From positions 1-44,279 of the forward strand of contig JADHWN010000017.1 in assembly GCA_016783455.1 (NCBI GenBank): a DNA stretch of 44,279 nucleotides, read 5' to 3'. Each line of letters opens with the position of its first letter. Within the stretch, counting starts at the first letter, position 1. Position numbers and translations under genes: made by a program. Source of the stretch: Candidatus Bathyarchaeota archaeon. GTDB taxonomy: Archaea; Thermoproteota; Bathyarchaeia; TCS64. Below the pieces are notes generated by a model that did no database searches, was not told the DNA's origin, and saw only the letters and a program-made list of their open reading frames with translations. Below are positions 24,699-32,207 of the stretch, in pieces.

Positions 24699-24713
24699 CC
24701 TCTAGAAGAGAGG
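24699..24713 (-). promoter_or_regulatory. Hairpin containing the ribosome binding site of the 83-residue gene
   Basis: On the minus strand CCTCT-CTTCT-AGAGG forms a short stem whose 3' arm is part of the AGAGGTGA ribosome site. Only 5 bp, so its effect on translation is uncertain. Confidence 0.3.
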
Positions 24714-24733
24714 TTCAATTCTAATATTAAAAC

Positions 24734-24745
24734 TTATTTATAATA
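24734..24745 (-). promoter_or_regulatory. TATA box for the 83-residue gene
   Basis: TATTATAAATAA on the minus strand, with the transcript expected to begin near 24712, giving a leader that includes the hairpin. Confidence 0.4.
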
Positions 24746-25160
24746 GGTATCTTCATCCTACTTTCTGAGTTTTTAGTCGAATCTATGCAGCATTTCGTAC
24801 CTCAGGCATCAATAGCTGTTGTTAGAGCATGTAATTTATTCCTGTAAAAATGTTAATTTTTACTTCATCAAGCGTATTTAATTTAAATAATACAATAACA
24901 CAAATCATGGAGTTGGATATCGATTAATACCATTTTTTAACCCCGAATTCTCGACTGATCCGCATCCAGCCACCACACTACAATCAGATTCCTGACCCCA
25001 TACACATGAACATAATTTCTACGCCGTTTTTTGTTAACTAAATTCTCCGTCCTTTTTATTCCCATCACAGGTAAAAAAAAGTCTGAGTTATCCAGCCTTC
25101 ATTGTGCAGGATTGATAGGTTACGGAGGGAAATAGGACGGGATTCCAGTTCAGCATTCAC
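24746..25160. other. AT-rich intergenic region
   Basis: About 415 bp between the 83-residue gene and the M28 peptidase region with no convincing gene. It holds a perfect 8-bp inverted repeat GTAAAAAT-GTTA-ATTTTTAC (24844-24863) and an AT run at about 24875-24895. Short frames here (for example from 25102) lack a ribosome site and look like noise. A promoter for the peptidase probably lies near CTATACCG (25160-25168). Confidence 0.4.
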
Positions 25161-25214
25161 CTATACCGTGAACGTTAAAGTCTGGATGGAAGCTATTGTC
25201 TGGTGGTGTTCCGG

Positions 25215-26540
25215 ATGTTCAACGGTGGTAAAGCGTTTAAGCACCTTGAGAAGATGGCCGTCGAGATCGGCTCAAGGGACAGCGGGAGTGCGGAGGAGAG
25301 GGAGGCGGCGGAGTATATCGCCTCGGTGTTCAGGGGCCTGGGCCTCAAGACTTCCTTCCAGGAGTTCGACGTCGAGACGGGGAGGATCCTGAAGCAGGGG
25401 CTGGAGGTGCTGGAGCCCTACATGGAGGAGGTCGAGTGCATGGCGCTACCCCTGGCTGGTGGGACGGGTCCCGAGGGCGTGGAGGGGGAGCTCCTCTACC
25501 TGGAGTCCGTGGTGGAGGAGTACATCACCCCGGAGATAGACGGGAAGATACTCCTGACCCAGGGGTTCTACAGGGCGGGGCTAGAGCTCTTTACCAAGTA
25601 CAGGCCCCTGGGAGTAGTTAGCATCGGCAGGAGGCCTAACTCCCCCCTGGGCCACGGGTGGGGGACGGCGAAGCTGAGGGACAAGTACGGCCCCATGCCC
25701 GTCGTCAACGTCAAGTTCGAGGACGGGCTCAAGCTCCTCGAGTCAGGGGCGAAAAGGGTGCGCCTCACGGCCGATATCGAGGCGGGGAAGGCGAAGTCCC
25801 AGAACGTCATCGGTGAGCTGGAGGGAAGCGAGAAGCCCGAGGAGGTGGTCCTAGTCGGGGGGCACTACGACACCGTGCCCGGCATCCCGGGTGCGAGCGA
25901 CAACGCCGCTGGGACGGCGGTCGCTATGGAGCTGGCCAGGGTCTTCAGCGAGAAGGGGACCAAGCGGACCCTGAGGTTCGTCGCCTGGGGCTGCGAGGAG
26001 TCGGGCTGCTTGGGGAGCAGGCATGACGCTTCGAGGCTGAAGAAGGAGGACGATGAACTGAAGAAGGGCGACGAGGACGCAAAGTCGGAGCTGGACGGGA
26101 TCAGGCTTGTGGTCAACGCCGACGTCCAGGGTGGGAAGATAGGCAGGAACACGGTTGCCTCCCTCGGTCCCGTGGAGCTCAAGTCGGCGGTGAAGCTCAT
26201 GGCGAAGGAGGTGGGGGTCGTATTCTCCATGGGGGGCTCCGGCGGAGGCATCAGCGGGGGAGTCTACTCATCCGACGGCACGTCATATTCAGCCGTCGGG
26301 GTCCCGAGCCTCAACTTCATCCGTGGAGGGGCGCCCTACATCCACAGCATGGAGGACTCGATCCGCTGGCTGAGCCCCGACGCCCTCCAGATCCACGGAG
26401 AGTTCATGGAGCGGTTCCTCACCAGGTACGTCGCCGAGGCGGTGGCCTTCCCATTTGAGAGAACCATACCCGACGACGATAGGAAGGCCATCGAGAGGTT
26501 CTACAAGGGGCGGATGTCGAAGCCCCCGGGAAGGGAGTAG
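25215..26540 (+). CDS. M28 family metallopeptidase (aminopeptidase-like)
   Basis: A 441-residue zinc aminopeptidase. Metal ligands are visible in GGHYDTVPGIPGASDNAAGT (H217, D229) and in WGCEESGCLGSRHD, where E261 is the catalytic base and E262 a ligand; the later NADVQGG and YIHSMEDS (H377) complete the site. Residues 85-180 resemble a PA insertion domain. No signal peptide is seen. An acidic and lysine-rich loop DDELKKGDEDAKSE (around 280) is an unusual insertion. ATG 25215 is preferred over GTG 25203: GGTGGT sits about 8 nt upstream. It is convergent with the next peptidase, 9 bp apart. Confidence 0.88.
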   Translation: MFNGGKAFKHLEKMAVEIGSRDSGSAEEREAAEYIASVFRGLGLKTSFQEFDVETGRILKQGLEVLEPYMEEVECMALPLAGGTGPEGVEGELLYLESVVEEYITPEIDGKILLTQGFYRAGLELFTKYRPLGVVSIGRRPNSPLGHGWGTAKLRDKYGPMPVVNVKFEDGLKLLESGAKRVRLTADIEAGKAKSQNVIGELEGSEKPEEVVLVGGHYDTVPGIPGASDNAAGTAVAMELARVFSEKGTKRTLRFVAWGCEESGCLGSRHDASRLKKEDDELKKGDEDAKSELDGIRLVVNADVQGGKIGRNTVASLGPVELKSAVKLMAKEVGVVFSMGGSGGGISGGVYSSDGTSYSAVGVPSLNFIRGGAPYIHSMEDSIRWLSPDALQIHGEFMERFLTRYVAEAVAFPFERTIPDDDRKAIERFYKGRMSKPPGRE

Positions 26541-26549
26541 CCCCCTCCC

Positions 26550-27716
26550 CTACTCTTCTACGCCGCAGAACTCTTTGATGGCGTACTCGTGGACCTTCGC
26601 CACGTTGACCACTGACTCGAGGTCGACCCATTCACTCTTTGCGTGGGCTCCGCTGCCGGAGGGGCCGTGGCAGACCACGGGGATGCCCTTGTTCCATATT
26701 ATCTCGGAGTCCATCCAACCGGTGCCCCCGATGTAGCTCGGGGCTTCCCCGGTTATCTTGACGGTTCCCTCGTGAATGAGGCGGCAGATCTCCTCGTCTC
26801 GGCTGATCTCCATGGGGCCCCGGTAGAAGGTGATCTCGTGCTCCGCCTGGAACTTGGGGTCACCGGCGCCTATAGTCTTCATCATCCCATGTAGCTCTCC
26901 CTCAACGGTCGCCTTCGTCTCGCCGGGGATGAGGCGGCGCTCGACCTGTAATTTACAGTGGTCGGGGTAGGTGCTGAGCTCCCTGCCTCCCTCGATTATG
27001 GACGCGTGGACGGAGGCCGGTCCCACGAGGGGATGCTCCACAGCCAGGAGGTTCTCGCCCAGCGCGTCGATGGCCGCGAGCACCTTCCCCATCTTGGATA
27101 TGGCGTCCACGCCCTCCCAGTACCTGCTGCCGTGGGCTGCCACTCCGTGGGTCTCGACGTCTATCCACGCGAAGCCCTTGTGGGCCACCTGGATGTCGCC
27201 GCCGGTGAACTCACCTATGATGGCGCCATCAGCGGTGACATCCTCCATGAGCCTCTCGGTCCCGATGCTGGCGTACTCCTCGTCGCAAACGGCCGCAAGT
27301 ATCACGTCGCCTTTGAGGGGGGCCCCGGAGTCCACGACCGCCTTGAGGGCGGCCATGCTCGCCGCGAGGCCTCCCTTCATGTCGAAGGCTCCTCTCCCGT
27401 AGAGCTTCCCGTCCCTCACCTCTGGCTGGAAGGGGTCGATGGTCATGTAGTCTACGCCCACCGTGTCGGTGTGGCCGTTGAGCAGCAGCGTTCTCCCGCC
27501 TCCTCCGCCCTTCAGGAAGCCGACGGCGTTGGGCCTCCCCGGCTCGACGTCGTACACGATGGTCTCCAGGCCCAGACTGCGCATGTAGTCGGCGCAGTAC
27601 TCGGCCATCTCTGCCTCTCCCGCGGCGCCTGGGACGAGGCTGGGGTTAACGGAGTCGATGCGGACCATGTCCTTGAGCAGGCTCACTAGTGCGGACTCGT
27701 CGACGTGGCTTCTCAT
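26550..27716 (-). CDS. M20 family peptidase (ArgE/DapE/carboxypeptidase type)
   Basis: A 388-residue di-zinc hydrolase. LLLNGHTDTVGVD carries the first His/Asp ligands, LYGRGAFDMKGGLAASMAAL the bridging aspartate region, AVCDEEYASIGTERL the catalytic Glu pair, and GPSGSGAHAKSEWVDLESVV the terminal histidine. The dimerisation lid domain lies between about residues 180 and 295. Substrates could be acetylornithine, succinyl-diaminopimelate or small peptides; neighbours favour peptide use. ATG 27716 lies near a possible TTTTTTATC promoter element in the 55-bp gap after the AbgB-like gene on the same strand. Confidence 0.87.
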   Translation of the reverse strand: MRSHVDESALVSLLKDMVRIDSVNPSLVPGAAGEAEMAEYCADYMRSLGLETIVYDVEPGRPNAVGFLKGGGGGRTLLLNGHTDTVGVDYMTIDPFQPEVRDGKLYGRGAFDMKGGLAASMAALKAVVDSGAPLKGDVILAAVCDEEYASIGTERLMEDVTADGAIIGEFTGGDIQVAHKGFAWIDVETHGVAAHGSRYWEGVDAISKMGKVLAAIDALGENLLAVEHPLVGPASVHASIIEGGRELSTYPDHCKLQVERRLIPGETKATVEGELHGMMKTIGAGDPKFQAEHEITFYRGPMEISRDEEICRLIHEGTVKITGEAPSYIGGTGWMDSEIIWNKGIPVVCHGPSGSGAHAKSEWVDLESVVNVAKVHEYAIKEFCGVEE

Positions 27717-27771
27717 CTATGGTTCACTCTGTACGAGGACCATGTGAGATAAAAAAGGGAAGGATTGGGGT

Positions 27772-29211
27772 TTAGTCTTCGTGGGGGGGCAGTTGGTCCA
27801 GGGGCGGCTTGAGGTCGGCTGGGAGGGGCGACACATATGTCAGGCCATCCATCCGCATCTCCCAGTCCGCCTTGGCGGCGGCTATGAGGTCTGGTTTCAT
27901 GAGGAGGTCTATGGTGGTCGCGGCTATGGTCTTCGACGCGAAGATTGTGGACTTGTGGGCGATGCTGGTGCCTCCGACGGCTGTGTGCTGCCAGGAGTGG
28001 CCCGGCATTCCGACTATGAAGTAGGCGGTGCTCAGCTGCTGCGTGGGCAGGTTCCAGGCGACGTCTGCGACGTCCGATGAGCCTCCTCCGGTGATCCCCT
28101 CGCCGTAGGGGTCGTAGATGTTGGTGTCGATGTCGACGTCGAGAAGCTCTATGGCGTTTGGCAGGTGGCTTCTCATGAGGCCTGACTTCTTGGTTTCCCG
28201 TGGCACGGATTTCCCGAGCTCCTTGGCCCAGGCCAGCTCCTCGTCGGTGTACGTGGGGGCCCCTATGAGCCTCATGTTGGCGACGAGTTGCTCCGCCAGG
28301 GGGCGGTTGGGGAGGCCGTTGTGGACTCCGGTGAGGAACCTGACCTCGTGGGTGGTGTTCGCCATGAGGTCTGCTCCCTTGGCCATGTTGAGGACCCTTT
28401 CGTAGTAATCGTTGACCAGGTCCCTGGTGGGGGCCCTGACGTAGTACCAGCTCCGGGCGTAGGCGGGGACGACGTTGGGCTCGTGGCCTCCGTCCTCGAT
28501 GACGTAGTGCATGCGGGTCTCCTGGACGACGTGCTCCCTGAGGAAGTTGACGCCGACGTTCATGAGCTCCACCGCGTCGAGGGCGCTGATCCCCCTGTGG
28601 GGTGAGCCACCTGCGTGGGAGGCCCTGCCGTGGAACTCGAACTTGACGGAGTTCATCGCGTTGCCGCTCCCCAGCCTGACGCCGTTGGAGGCGCCCGGGT
28701 GGTGGCCGAGGCAGGCGTCGACGCCGTCGAAGACCCCGTCCCTCACCATGAAGACCTTGCCGACGAGGGTCTCCTCGGCTGGGCAGCCGAAGACCTTGAT
28801 GGTCCCCTTTATCTTGTGCTTGTCGATGGCCTCCTTGGCTGCGATGCCGGCTCCCATGGCGGTGGTGGCGTAGCTGTTGTGGCCGCATCCGTGGCCCGGC
28901 GCTCCCTCCTTGAGGGGCTCCTTGTAGGGGACGGCTTTGTTGGATATCCCCGGGAGGGCGTCCAGCTCCCCCATGAGGCCTATGACGGGGCCTCCCTTGC
29001 CGTATGTTGCGACGAAGGCCGTGGGCATCCCGGCGATCCCCTTCTCGACGTTGAAGCCGTTCTTCTCGAGGATGTCGATCACGAGCTTGGCGGTCTTGTG
29101 CTCCTGGAGGCCGACCTCGGCGTACTCCCAGATGGTCTGGTGGACGTCGGTGAGGAGCTCCTTGTTCTCCTCGACCCAGTCCAGCGCGGACTGTTTCTCC
29201 TTGCTAGGCAT
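27772..29211 (-). CDS. M20 family amidohydrolase, AbgB-like
   Basis: A 479-residue zinc amidohydrolase resembling AbgB, which cleaves p-aminobenzoyl-glutamate. IGLMGELDALPGISNKAVPY, GAPGHGCGHNSYATTAMGAGI, FGCPAEETLVGKVFMV and LGHHPGASNGVRLG are conserved family segments supplying the metal ligands. Related enzymes also remove acyl groups from amino acids. Length is normal for AbgB (about 480). ATG 29211 starts it; no clear ribosome site is seen. It precedes the M20 peptidase on the same strand. Overlapping long frames on both strands (for example 27713-28888) are shadows of its GC-rich sequence. Confidence 0.88.
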   Translation of the reverse strand: MPSKEKQSALDWVEENKELLTDVHQTIWEYAEVGLQEHKTAKLVIDILEKNGFNVEKGIAGMPTAFVATYGKGGPVIGLMGELDALPGISNKAVPYKEPLKEGAPGHGCGHNSYATTAMGAGIAAKEAIDKHKIKGTIKVFGCPAEETLVGKVFMVRDGVFDGVDACLGHHPGASNGVRLGSGNAMNSVKFEFHGRASHAGGSPHRGISALDAVELMNVGVNFLREHVVQETRMHYVIEDGGHEPNVVPAYARSWYYVRAPTRDLVNDYYERVLNMAKGADLMANTTHEVRFLTGVHNGLPNRPLAEQLVANMRLIGAPTYTDEELAWAKELGKSVPRETKKSGLMRSHLPNAIELLDVDIDTNIYDPYGEGITGGGSSDVADVAWNLPTQQLSTAYFIVGMPGHSWQHTAVGGTSIAHKSTIFASKTIAATTIDLLMKPDLIAAAKADWEMRMDGLTYVSPLPADLKPPLDQLPPHED

Positions 29212-29280
29212 TATTCATCGCAGCATATTCGACGTAAGATGCGTATGACACTTGCGATTGCGAAGGGTTCAGAAGAGTGG

Positions 29281-29353
29281 TGCGACCGCCGGGATTCGAA
29301 CCCGGGTCGTCTGCGTGGCAGGCAGAAATCATACCAGGCTGGACCACGGTCGC
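29281..29353 (-). tRNA. tRNA-Gly (GCC)
   Basis: The minus strand folds as a complete cloverleaf: acceptor GCGACCG with CGGTCGC, anticodon arm TCTGC-CTGCCAC-GCAGA giving anticodon GCC, and T arm with GGTTCGAATCC. The D arm is GTCCAGCCTGGTATGA. Length is 73 nt including the discriminator A. There is no intron and no encoded CCA (the next bases are C). A TATA-like element (29380-29388) lies at a suitable distance upstream. Confidence 0.95.
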
Positions 29354-29379
29354 GCATCCCAAGTATACCCCACGGAGGG

Positions 29380-29388
29380 ATATTAATT
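29380..29388 (-). promoter_or_regulatory. TATA box for tRNA-Gly
   Basis: ATTAATATC on the minus strand, 27-35 bp upstream of the tRNA 5' end. Confidence 0.4.
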
Positions 29389-29444
29389 TGTTACCTTGGA
29401 CGGGATTCATGCATGTTGAGAAAATGGTAATAGAAAAAAGGGTG

Positions 29445-29897
29445 TCACTGGTCGCCCTTTGCGAGGGCCTCCTCGATGAGCTCCTGCTTCGACCTGCCCT
29501 TTGCCCCACCCAGTGTGGTCTTCAGGACCTTCCCGTAGTCCTGTAGCCAGTCGAACTTGCCGCAGCCCTCGAGCTCAGCGCACTCGGAGCAGAGCTGATG
29601 CCCTTTTTCGTTGGCGCAGTTCCTGATGGTGCAGTCCGGGGGCCCACCCCCCTTCTCGCAACCCCTGCATCCGGTATGGGTCGCCGCCCAGTCGAGGTAC
29701 CTGTAGAACTGCTCGAAGTCGATCTCTGAGCCGCCGGGGACCTGGGGGGCCCACTCCTCGACGCCGTAGCCCTGGATGTACTCCTTGGTCTTCTTCGCCG
29801 TCTCTGCGACGGTCCCATTCCCAAGAACGCAGGCCGCGCAGACGATACCGCAGGGACCCATCTGTCCCATGACGCCCTGATCTGCCTCCTCAGTCAT
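29445..29897 (-). CDS. DUF3795-like cysteine-rich protein
   Basis: A 150-residue protein with ten cysteines, in the pattern PCGIVCAACVLGNG (about 16-29), TGCRGCEKGGGPPDCTIRNC (about 76-95) and CSECAELEGCGKF. This arrangement is typical of DUF3795, a family thought to bind iron-sulfur clusters or zinc; the function is unknown. The ATG at 29897 is 22-30 bp downstream of a TATA element TCTTATAACC (29919-29928). It stands alone downstream of a winged-helix regulator gene on the same strand. Confidence 0.8.
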   Translation of the reverse strand: MTEEADQGVMGQMGPCGIVCAACVLGNGTVAETAKKTKEYIQGYGVEEWAPQVPGGSEIDFEQFYRYLDWAATHTGCRGCEKGGGPPDCTIRNCANEKGHQLCSECAELEGCGKFDWLQDYGKVLKTTLGGAKGRSKQELIEEALAKGDQ

Positions 29898-29918
29898 GGG
29901 TGAACCCCTTTTTTCACG

Positions 29919-29928
29919 GGTTATAAGA
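29919..29928 (-). promoter_or_regulatory. TATA box for the DUF3795 gene
   Basis: TCTTATAACC on the minus strand, consistent with a leaderless start at 29897. The rest of the 240-bp gap (29929-30135) shows no gene. Confidence 0.45.
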
Positions 29929-30135
29929 TGAACGGATTAAATTCAGCAATACCTGAGTGAAACTGAAAACGCGGAGATCCTGGAAGTGCCAGTCTGACTT
30001 GGATATGTTCAGAAACAACCGAAAATAAGAAATTTCCTGAATATCTTGTGTTTTCGTTAGTTGTCCAATTTATTAGGTGGATATGACCTGACCGACCTCT
30101 CTCTTTTCATCAGGGAGTTAGAGATATTGAGGGGG

Positions 30136-30516
30136 TTACTGGCAGATCTCTTTCATTGCTTCCTTTGTGGCCTCGGGGAAGTCTTTTGCTACGCTCTTGT
30201 AGAGGGTCTTCACGATGTACTTCTGATAGCCCCTCTCGTCGAGCTCTGGTATGTAGATCCTGTGGTGTCCGCCCTTGCCTGTCGCGTCCCTGAAGCCGAG
30301 GACGCCCTCATCCACCATCCTGTTGAGGTAGAATATGACGGACGCCCTGGAGATGGACTTGCCGTCCTTCAGCTGCTCGTTCACGTGTATCCAGGTCTTC
30401 CCTGAGCCTGCGCCCTCGTCACCCACGTCCCATATGTATCGTAGGGCGATCTCCTCGTACTCCCTGAGGGTCTTTCTCAGACCGCTCTTCGCTGGATCGA
30501 ATTTGAAGACTGTCAT
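30136..30516 (-). CDS. Winged-helix transcriptional regulator (BlaI/PadR-like)
   Basis: A 126-residue DNA-binding protein. TLREYEEIALRYIWDVGDEG opens a winged helix, with the recognition region SISRASVIFYLNRMVDEGVL and a wing GKGGHHRIYIPE. BlaI/MecI-type repressors share this layout; PadR and MarR families remain possible. The target is unknown; candidates are its own promoter or the cysteine-rich pair upstream. ATG 30516 is preceded by a strong AT element (TTTATATTTAA, 30537-30546), giving a leaderless transcript. Confidence 0.78.
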   Translation of the reverse strand: MTVFKFDPAKSGLRKTLREYEEIALRYIWDVGDEGAGSGKTWIHVNEQLKDGKSISRASVIFYLNRMVDEGVLGFRDATGKGGHHRIYIPELDERGYQKYIVKTLYKSVAKDFPEATKEAMKEICQ

Positions 30517-30536
30517 ACCCAGAGATAATAGTTTTT

Positions 30537-30546
30537 TAAATATAAA
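30537..30546 (-). promoter_or_regulatory. TATA box for the winged-helix regulator
   Basis: TTTATATTTAA on the minus strand, 21-30 bp before ATG 30516. Confidence 0.5.
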
Positions 30547-30655
30547 TGATGCTGTCTATATTGATAATTAAAAATAAAGGAAAATCCTGGTTTTCTGCAC
30601 CCTAGAATATTTTCTATCCAAATTATTACGTGAAAAGACGCAACACGGAAAGGAA

Positions 30656-30754
30656 ATGAGTAGAAACAAGCTCGGCGAGATCAAGAAAGAACCTGTAAAC
30701 ACGGACCTACAGAAAAGTGGATTGGCTTCGCCGTGGGATGAAGAGGCTCCGTGA
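30656..30754 (+). CDS. Possible 32-residue peptide gene
   Basis: A short frame MSRNKLGEIKKEPV continuing to DEEAP. It has GGAAAGG immediately upstream and an AT element AAATTATTACG (30618-30628) at promoter distance. It ends 5 bp before the convergent cysteine-rich gene. No homology can be claimed; it may be chance. Confidence 0.25.
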   Translation: MSRNKLGEIKKEPVNTDLQKSGLASPWDEEAP

Positions 30755-30758
30755 TCCA

Positions 30759-31016
30759 TTAGCCCTTCTTGGCTGTCTTCTTCTCTTCGTGGATGGCGAG
30801 GGCTTGTAGCCATGTCATGGGAGACTTCAACTCGTCCATCTTCCTCGCGAAGTGGTGGCAGTTCAGGTAGTGAGTGGAATTGCAGATGCGGGTGAAGAAG
30901 TTCCTCGTGACGGGCGCCTCGCAGCCCATGAGGCAGGGACATTCCTCCCTCTTGAGGACCTTGTGCATCGCCTCAGAGGGGGTCACAGTCCGCAGCTGAC
31001 TCTCCACGTCGATCAC
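30759..31016 (-). CDS. Small cysteine-rich protein, function unknown
   Basis: An 85-residue protein with cysteines in ECPCLMGCEAP (C26, C28, C32) and later ICNSTHYLNCHHFARKM (C45, C53, with two histidines). These could form a metal site, though no named family is recognised. The C-terminus is lysine-rich. Start is GTG 31016, which overlaps the TGA stop of the small gene upstream (GTGA), so the pair is co-translated. It lies beside DUF3795 and the winged-helix regulator, suggesting a cluster of metal- or redox-related small proteins (inference). Confidence 0.6.
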   Translation of the reverse strand: MIDVESQLRTVTPSEAMHKVLKREECPCLMGCEAPVTRNFFTRICNSTHYLNCHHFARKMDELKSPMTWLQALAIHEEKKTAKKG

Positions 31017-31177
31017 CGCCAGCTCTCTAGCTCGTTCTCGTTCTGGGGGGGCCTGAGGGGGCTCTTGGCGTTCAGGCTGTTCTCCAGCCTGAAGGCGAGC
31101 TCGTCCAGGGTCTTCTCGTGCTCCTTCAGGGTCTCGATGATGAGGTCGAGGACATCCATCTTGTCAGAGTAGTTCAA
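31013..31177 (-). CDS. Small helical protein, first gene of the cysteine-rich pair
   Basis: A 54-residue frame beginning at TTG 31177 and reading LNYSDKMDVLDLIIETLKEH, then EKTLDELAFRLEN and a proline-rich tail ending ELESWR. The pattern suggests one amphipathic coiled-coil helix. ATG 31159 is an alternative start (48 residues). Its stop overlaps the GTG start of the next gene, which strongly supports it being real. A TATA element (31222-31229) gives a leader of about 20 nt. Function unknown. Confidence 0.6.
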   Translation of the reverse strand: MNYSDKMDVLDLIIETLKEHEKTLDELAFRLENSLNAKSPLRPPQNENELESWR

Positions 31178-31221
31178 ACCATCACATCCTAGCGGAATTA
31201 TATGAGTACGGTAAAGGAACG

Positions 31222-31229
31222 TTATAAAT
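31222..31229 (-). promoter_or_regulatory. TATA box for the small two-gene operon
   Basis: TTTATAAC on the minus strand, 45-52 bp before TTG 31177. Confidence 0.45.
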
Positions 31230-31270
31230 GTAGAAGATTTTCTAGCACAGAGAGGAGTTAATAAATATAT

Positions 31271-31348
31271 GTTAGAAAATCATCTTAGAATAATCCCTTA
31301 GAATATCACCTAAGAATATTCCCTAAGAAAAGGTAGTAAGAAAGGTGA
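31271..31348. repeat. Six-unit tandem array with exact 13-bp period
   Basis: Six consecutive 13-bp units begin GTTAGAA, CTTAGAA, CTTAGAA, CTAAGAA, CTAAGAA and GTAAGAA (31271, 31284, 31297, 31310, 31323, 31336). Each has a TWAGAA core and a variable remainder. Units 2-3 and 4-5 are in CTTAG/CTAAG mirror relation, so the array can also fold into nested hairpins. It lies between the RDD gene stop (31372) and the promoter of the small operon (31222-31229), about 40 bp upstream of that promoter. Confidence 0.7.
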
Positions 31349-31371
31349 TTATGAAGCTCGCGTCTATACCC

Positions 31372-31875
31372 TCAGCCACGTTTCCTGATGACGACGGTCT
31401 CTGAGAGGTAGTTGAAGAGCCTCTTCCCGCTGGACGGGTAGAGGATCCACCCGATTATGCAGTCGATGGGCAGCAGGAACGCCTTCCCCGCGGCCTGTAT
31501 GGCGGACCGTGTGATGTCGATGGGGCCGCCGTCGACGTGGACAACCTCAATTCTCATGGCCATCTTCCCCAGGGACTGCCCGTACACTCCCTCCATCAGG
31601 GCCCAGTAGATGAAGTTGACGACGTTCCTGCCGCCCAGCTCAACGAAGGGGATGAAACTCGGCACCCTCCACATGTGGGGCATCCAGTAGAAGCCGGGTA
31701 GGGTGACGAAACCCAGGATCAGGCCCAACAGAATGGCGTCTATCAGGTAGGCGGCCAGCCTCTCACCCCAGGTCGCAAGCCTCGACCGGGAGTCGATTCC
31801 GATCTGAGCACCGCACTTGGGGCAGAAGGTCGCCCCCTCTGGGACCTCCTCACCACATTCTTTACAATATGGCAA
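31372..31875 (-). CDS. RDD family membrane protein with N-terminal zinc ribbon
   Basis: A 167-residue protein. The N-terminus PYCKECGEEVPEGATFCPKC (2-21) is a CxxC...CxxC zinc ribbon. The rest is an RDD domain with three hydrophobic segments; the arginine and aspartates are in LATWGERLAAYLIDAILL, and YGQSLGKMAMRIEVV is the typical middle motif. Role unknown; related proteins affect ion or osmotic balance. Start is TTG 31875, with AGGTGA 6 nt upstream. It is downstream of eL38 on the same strand, 80 bp apart. Confidence 0.83.
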   Translation of the reverse strand: MPYCKECGEEVPEGATFCPKCGAQIGIDSRSRLATWGERLAAYLIDAILLGLILGFVTLPGFYWMPHMWRVPSFIPFVELGGRNVVNFIYWALMEGVYGQSLGKMAMRIEVVHVDGGPIDITRSAIQAAGKAFLLPIDCIIGWILYPSSGKRLFNYLSETVVIRKRG

Positions 31876-31954
31876 TTTGATTCACCTTTTGATAAGAATG
31901 AGTGAGGCTACAGATATTCCTTATCCCTCGGAGATGACGGACTCACGTTCGGCG

Positions 31955-32149
31955 TCAGAGCTCTTCCTTGGGGCACTGGATCCTTCCTAGGAGCCCCTCG
32001 GCCTCGGAGGTCTCCAGTTGGATGGTGTATAGGTATCTTCCCGACCTGACCTTGAGCTTGGTCACGTCGCTCAGCCTCTTGACTATGCACTTTGGCGCCC
32101 CCTGCGCGAGGGCGAAGAACTCGTCGACGTCAAAGACCTCCTTGGGCAT
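31955..32149 (-). CDS. rpl38e: Ribosomal protein eL38 (L38e)
   Basis: A 64-residue large-subunit protein: MPKEVFDVDEFFALAQ at the N-terminus and KLKVRSGRYLYTIQLET (about 30-46) match the compact eL38 fold. ATG 32149 is the start, with AGGTGATG just upstream; an in-frame ATG at 32179 would add ten unlike residues. eL38 occurs in some TACK archaea and eukaryotes, so it supports the taxonomic call. It is isolated from other ribosomal genes here. Confidence 0.8.
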   Translation of the reverse strand: MPKEVFDVDEFFALAQGAPKCIVKRLSDVTKLKVRSGRYLYTIQLETSEAEGLLGRIQCPKEEL

Positions 32150-32207
32150 ATCATCACCTAGCAGTGCATCCCTATTCAACTAGGGGGAGAATAATAGGCT
32201 TTTCGGA

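Noticed and set aside
24844-24863. Small RNA or terminator at GTAAAAAT-GTTA-ATTTTTAC
   Set aside because: The palindrome is nearly all A/T in AT-rich surroundings and lies far from either gene end; chance is likely.
27713-28888. 391-residue open frame on the minus strand
   Set aside because: A shadow of the AbgB-like gene in another frame; composition is almost only Arg, Pro, His, Gln and Gly.
29361-29368. GTATACTT as the tRNA promoter
   Set aside because: It lies only about 12 bp before the tRNA 5' end, too close; the ATTAATATC element further upstream fits better.
31271-31348. CRISPR array
   Set aside because: The 13-bp period leaves no room for repeat and spacer units, and no cas genes are present.
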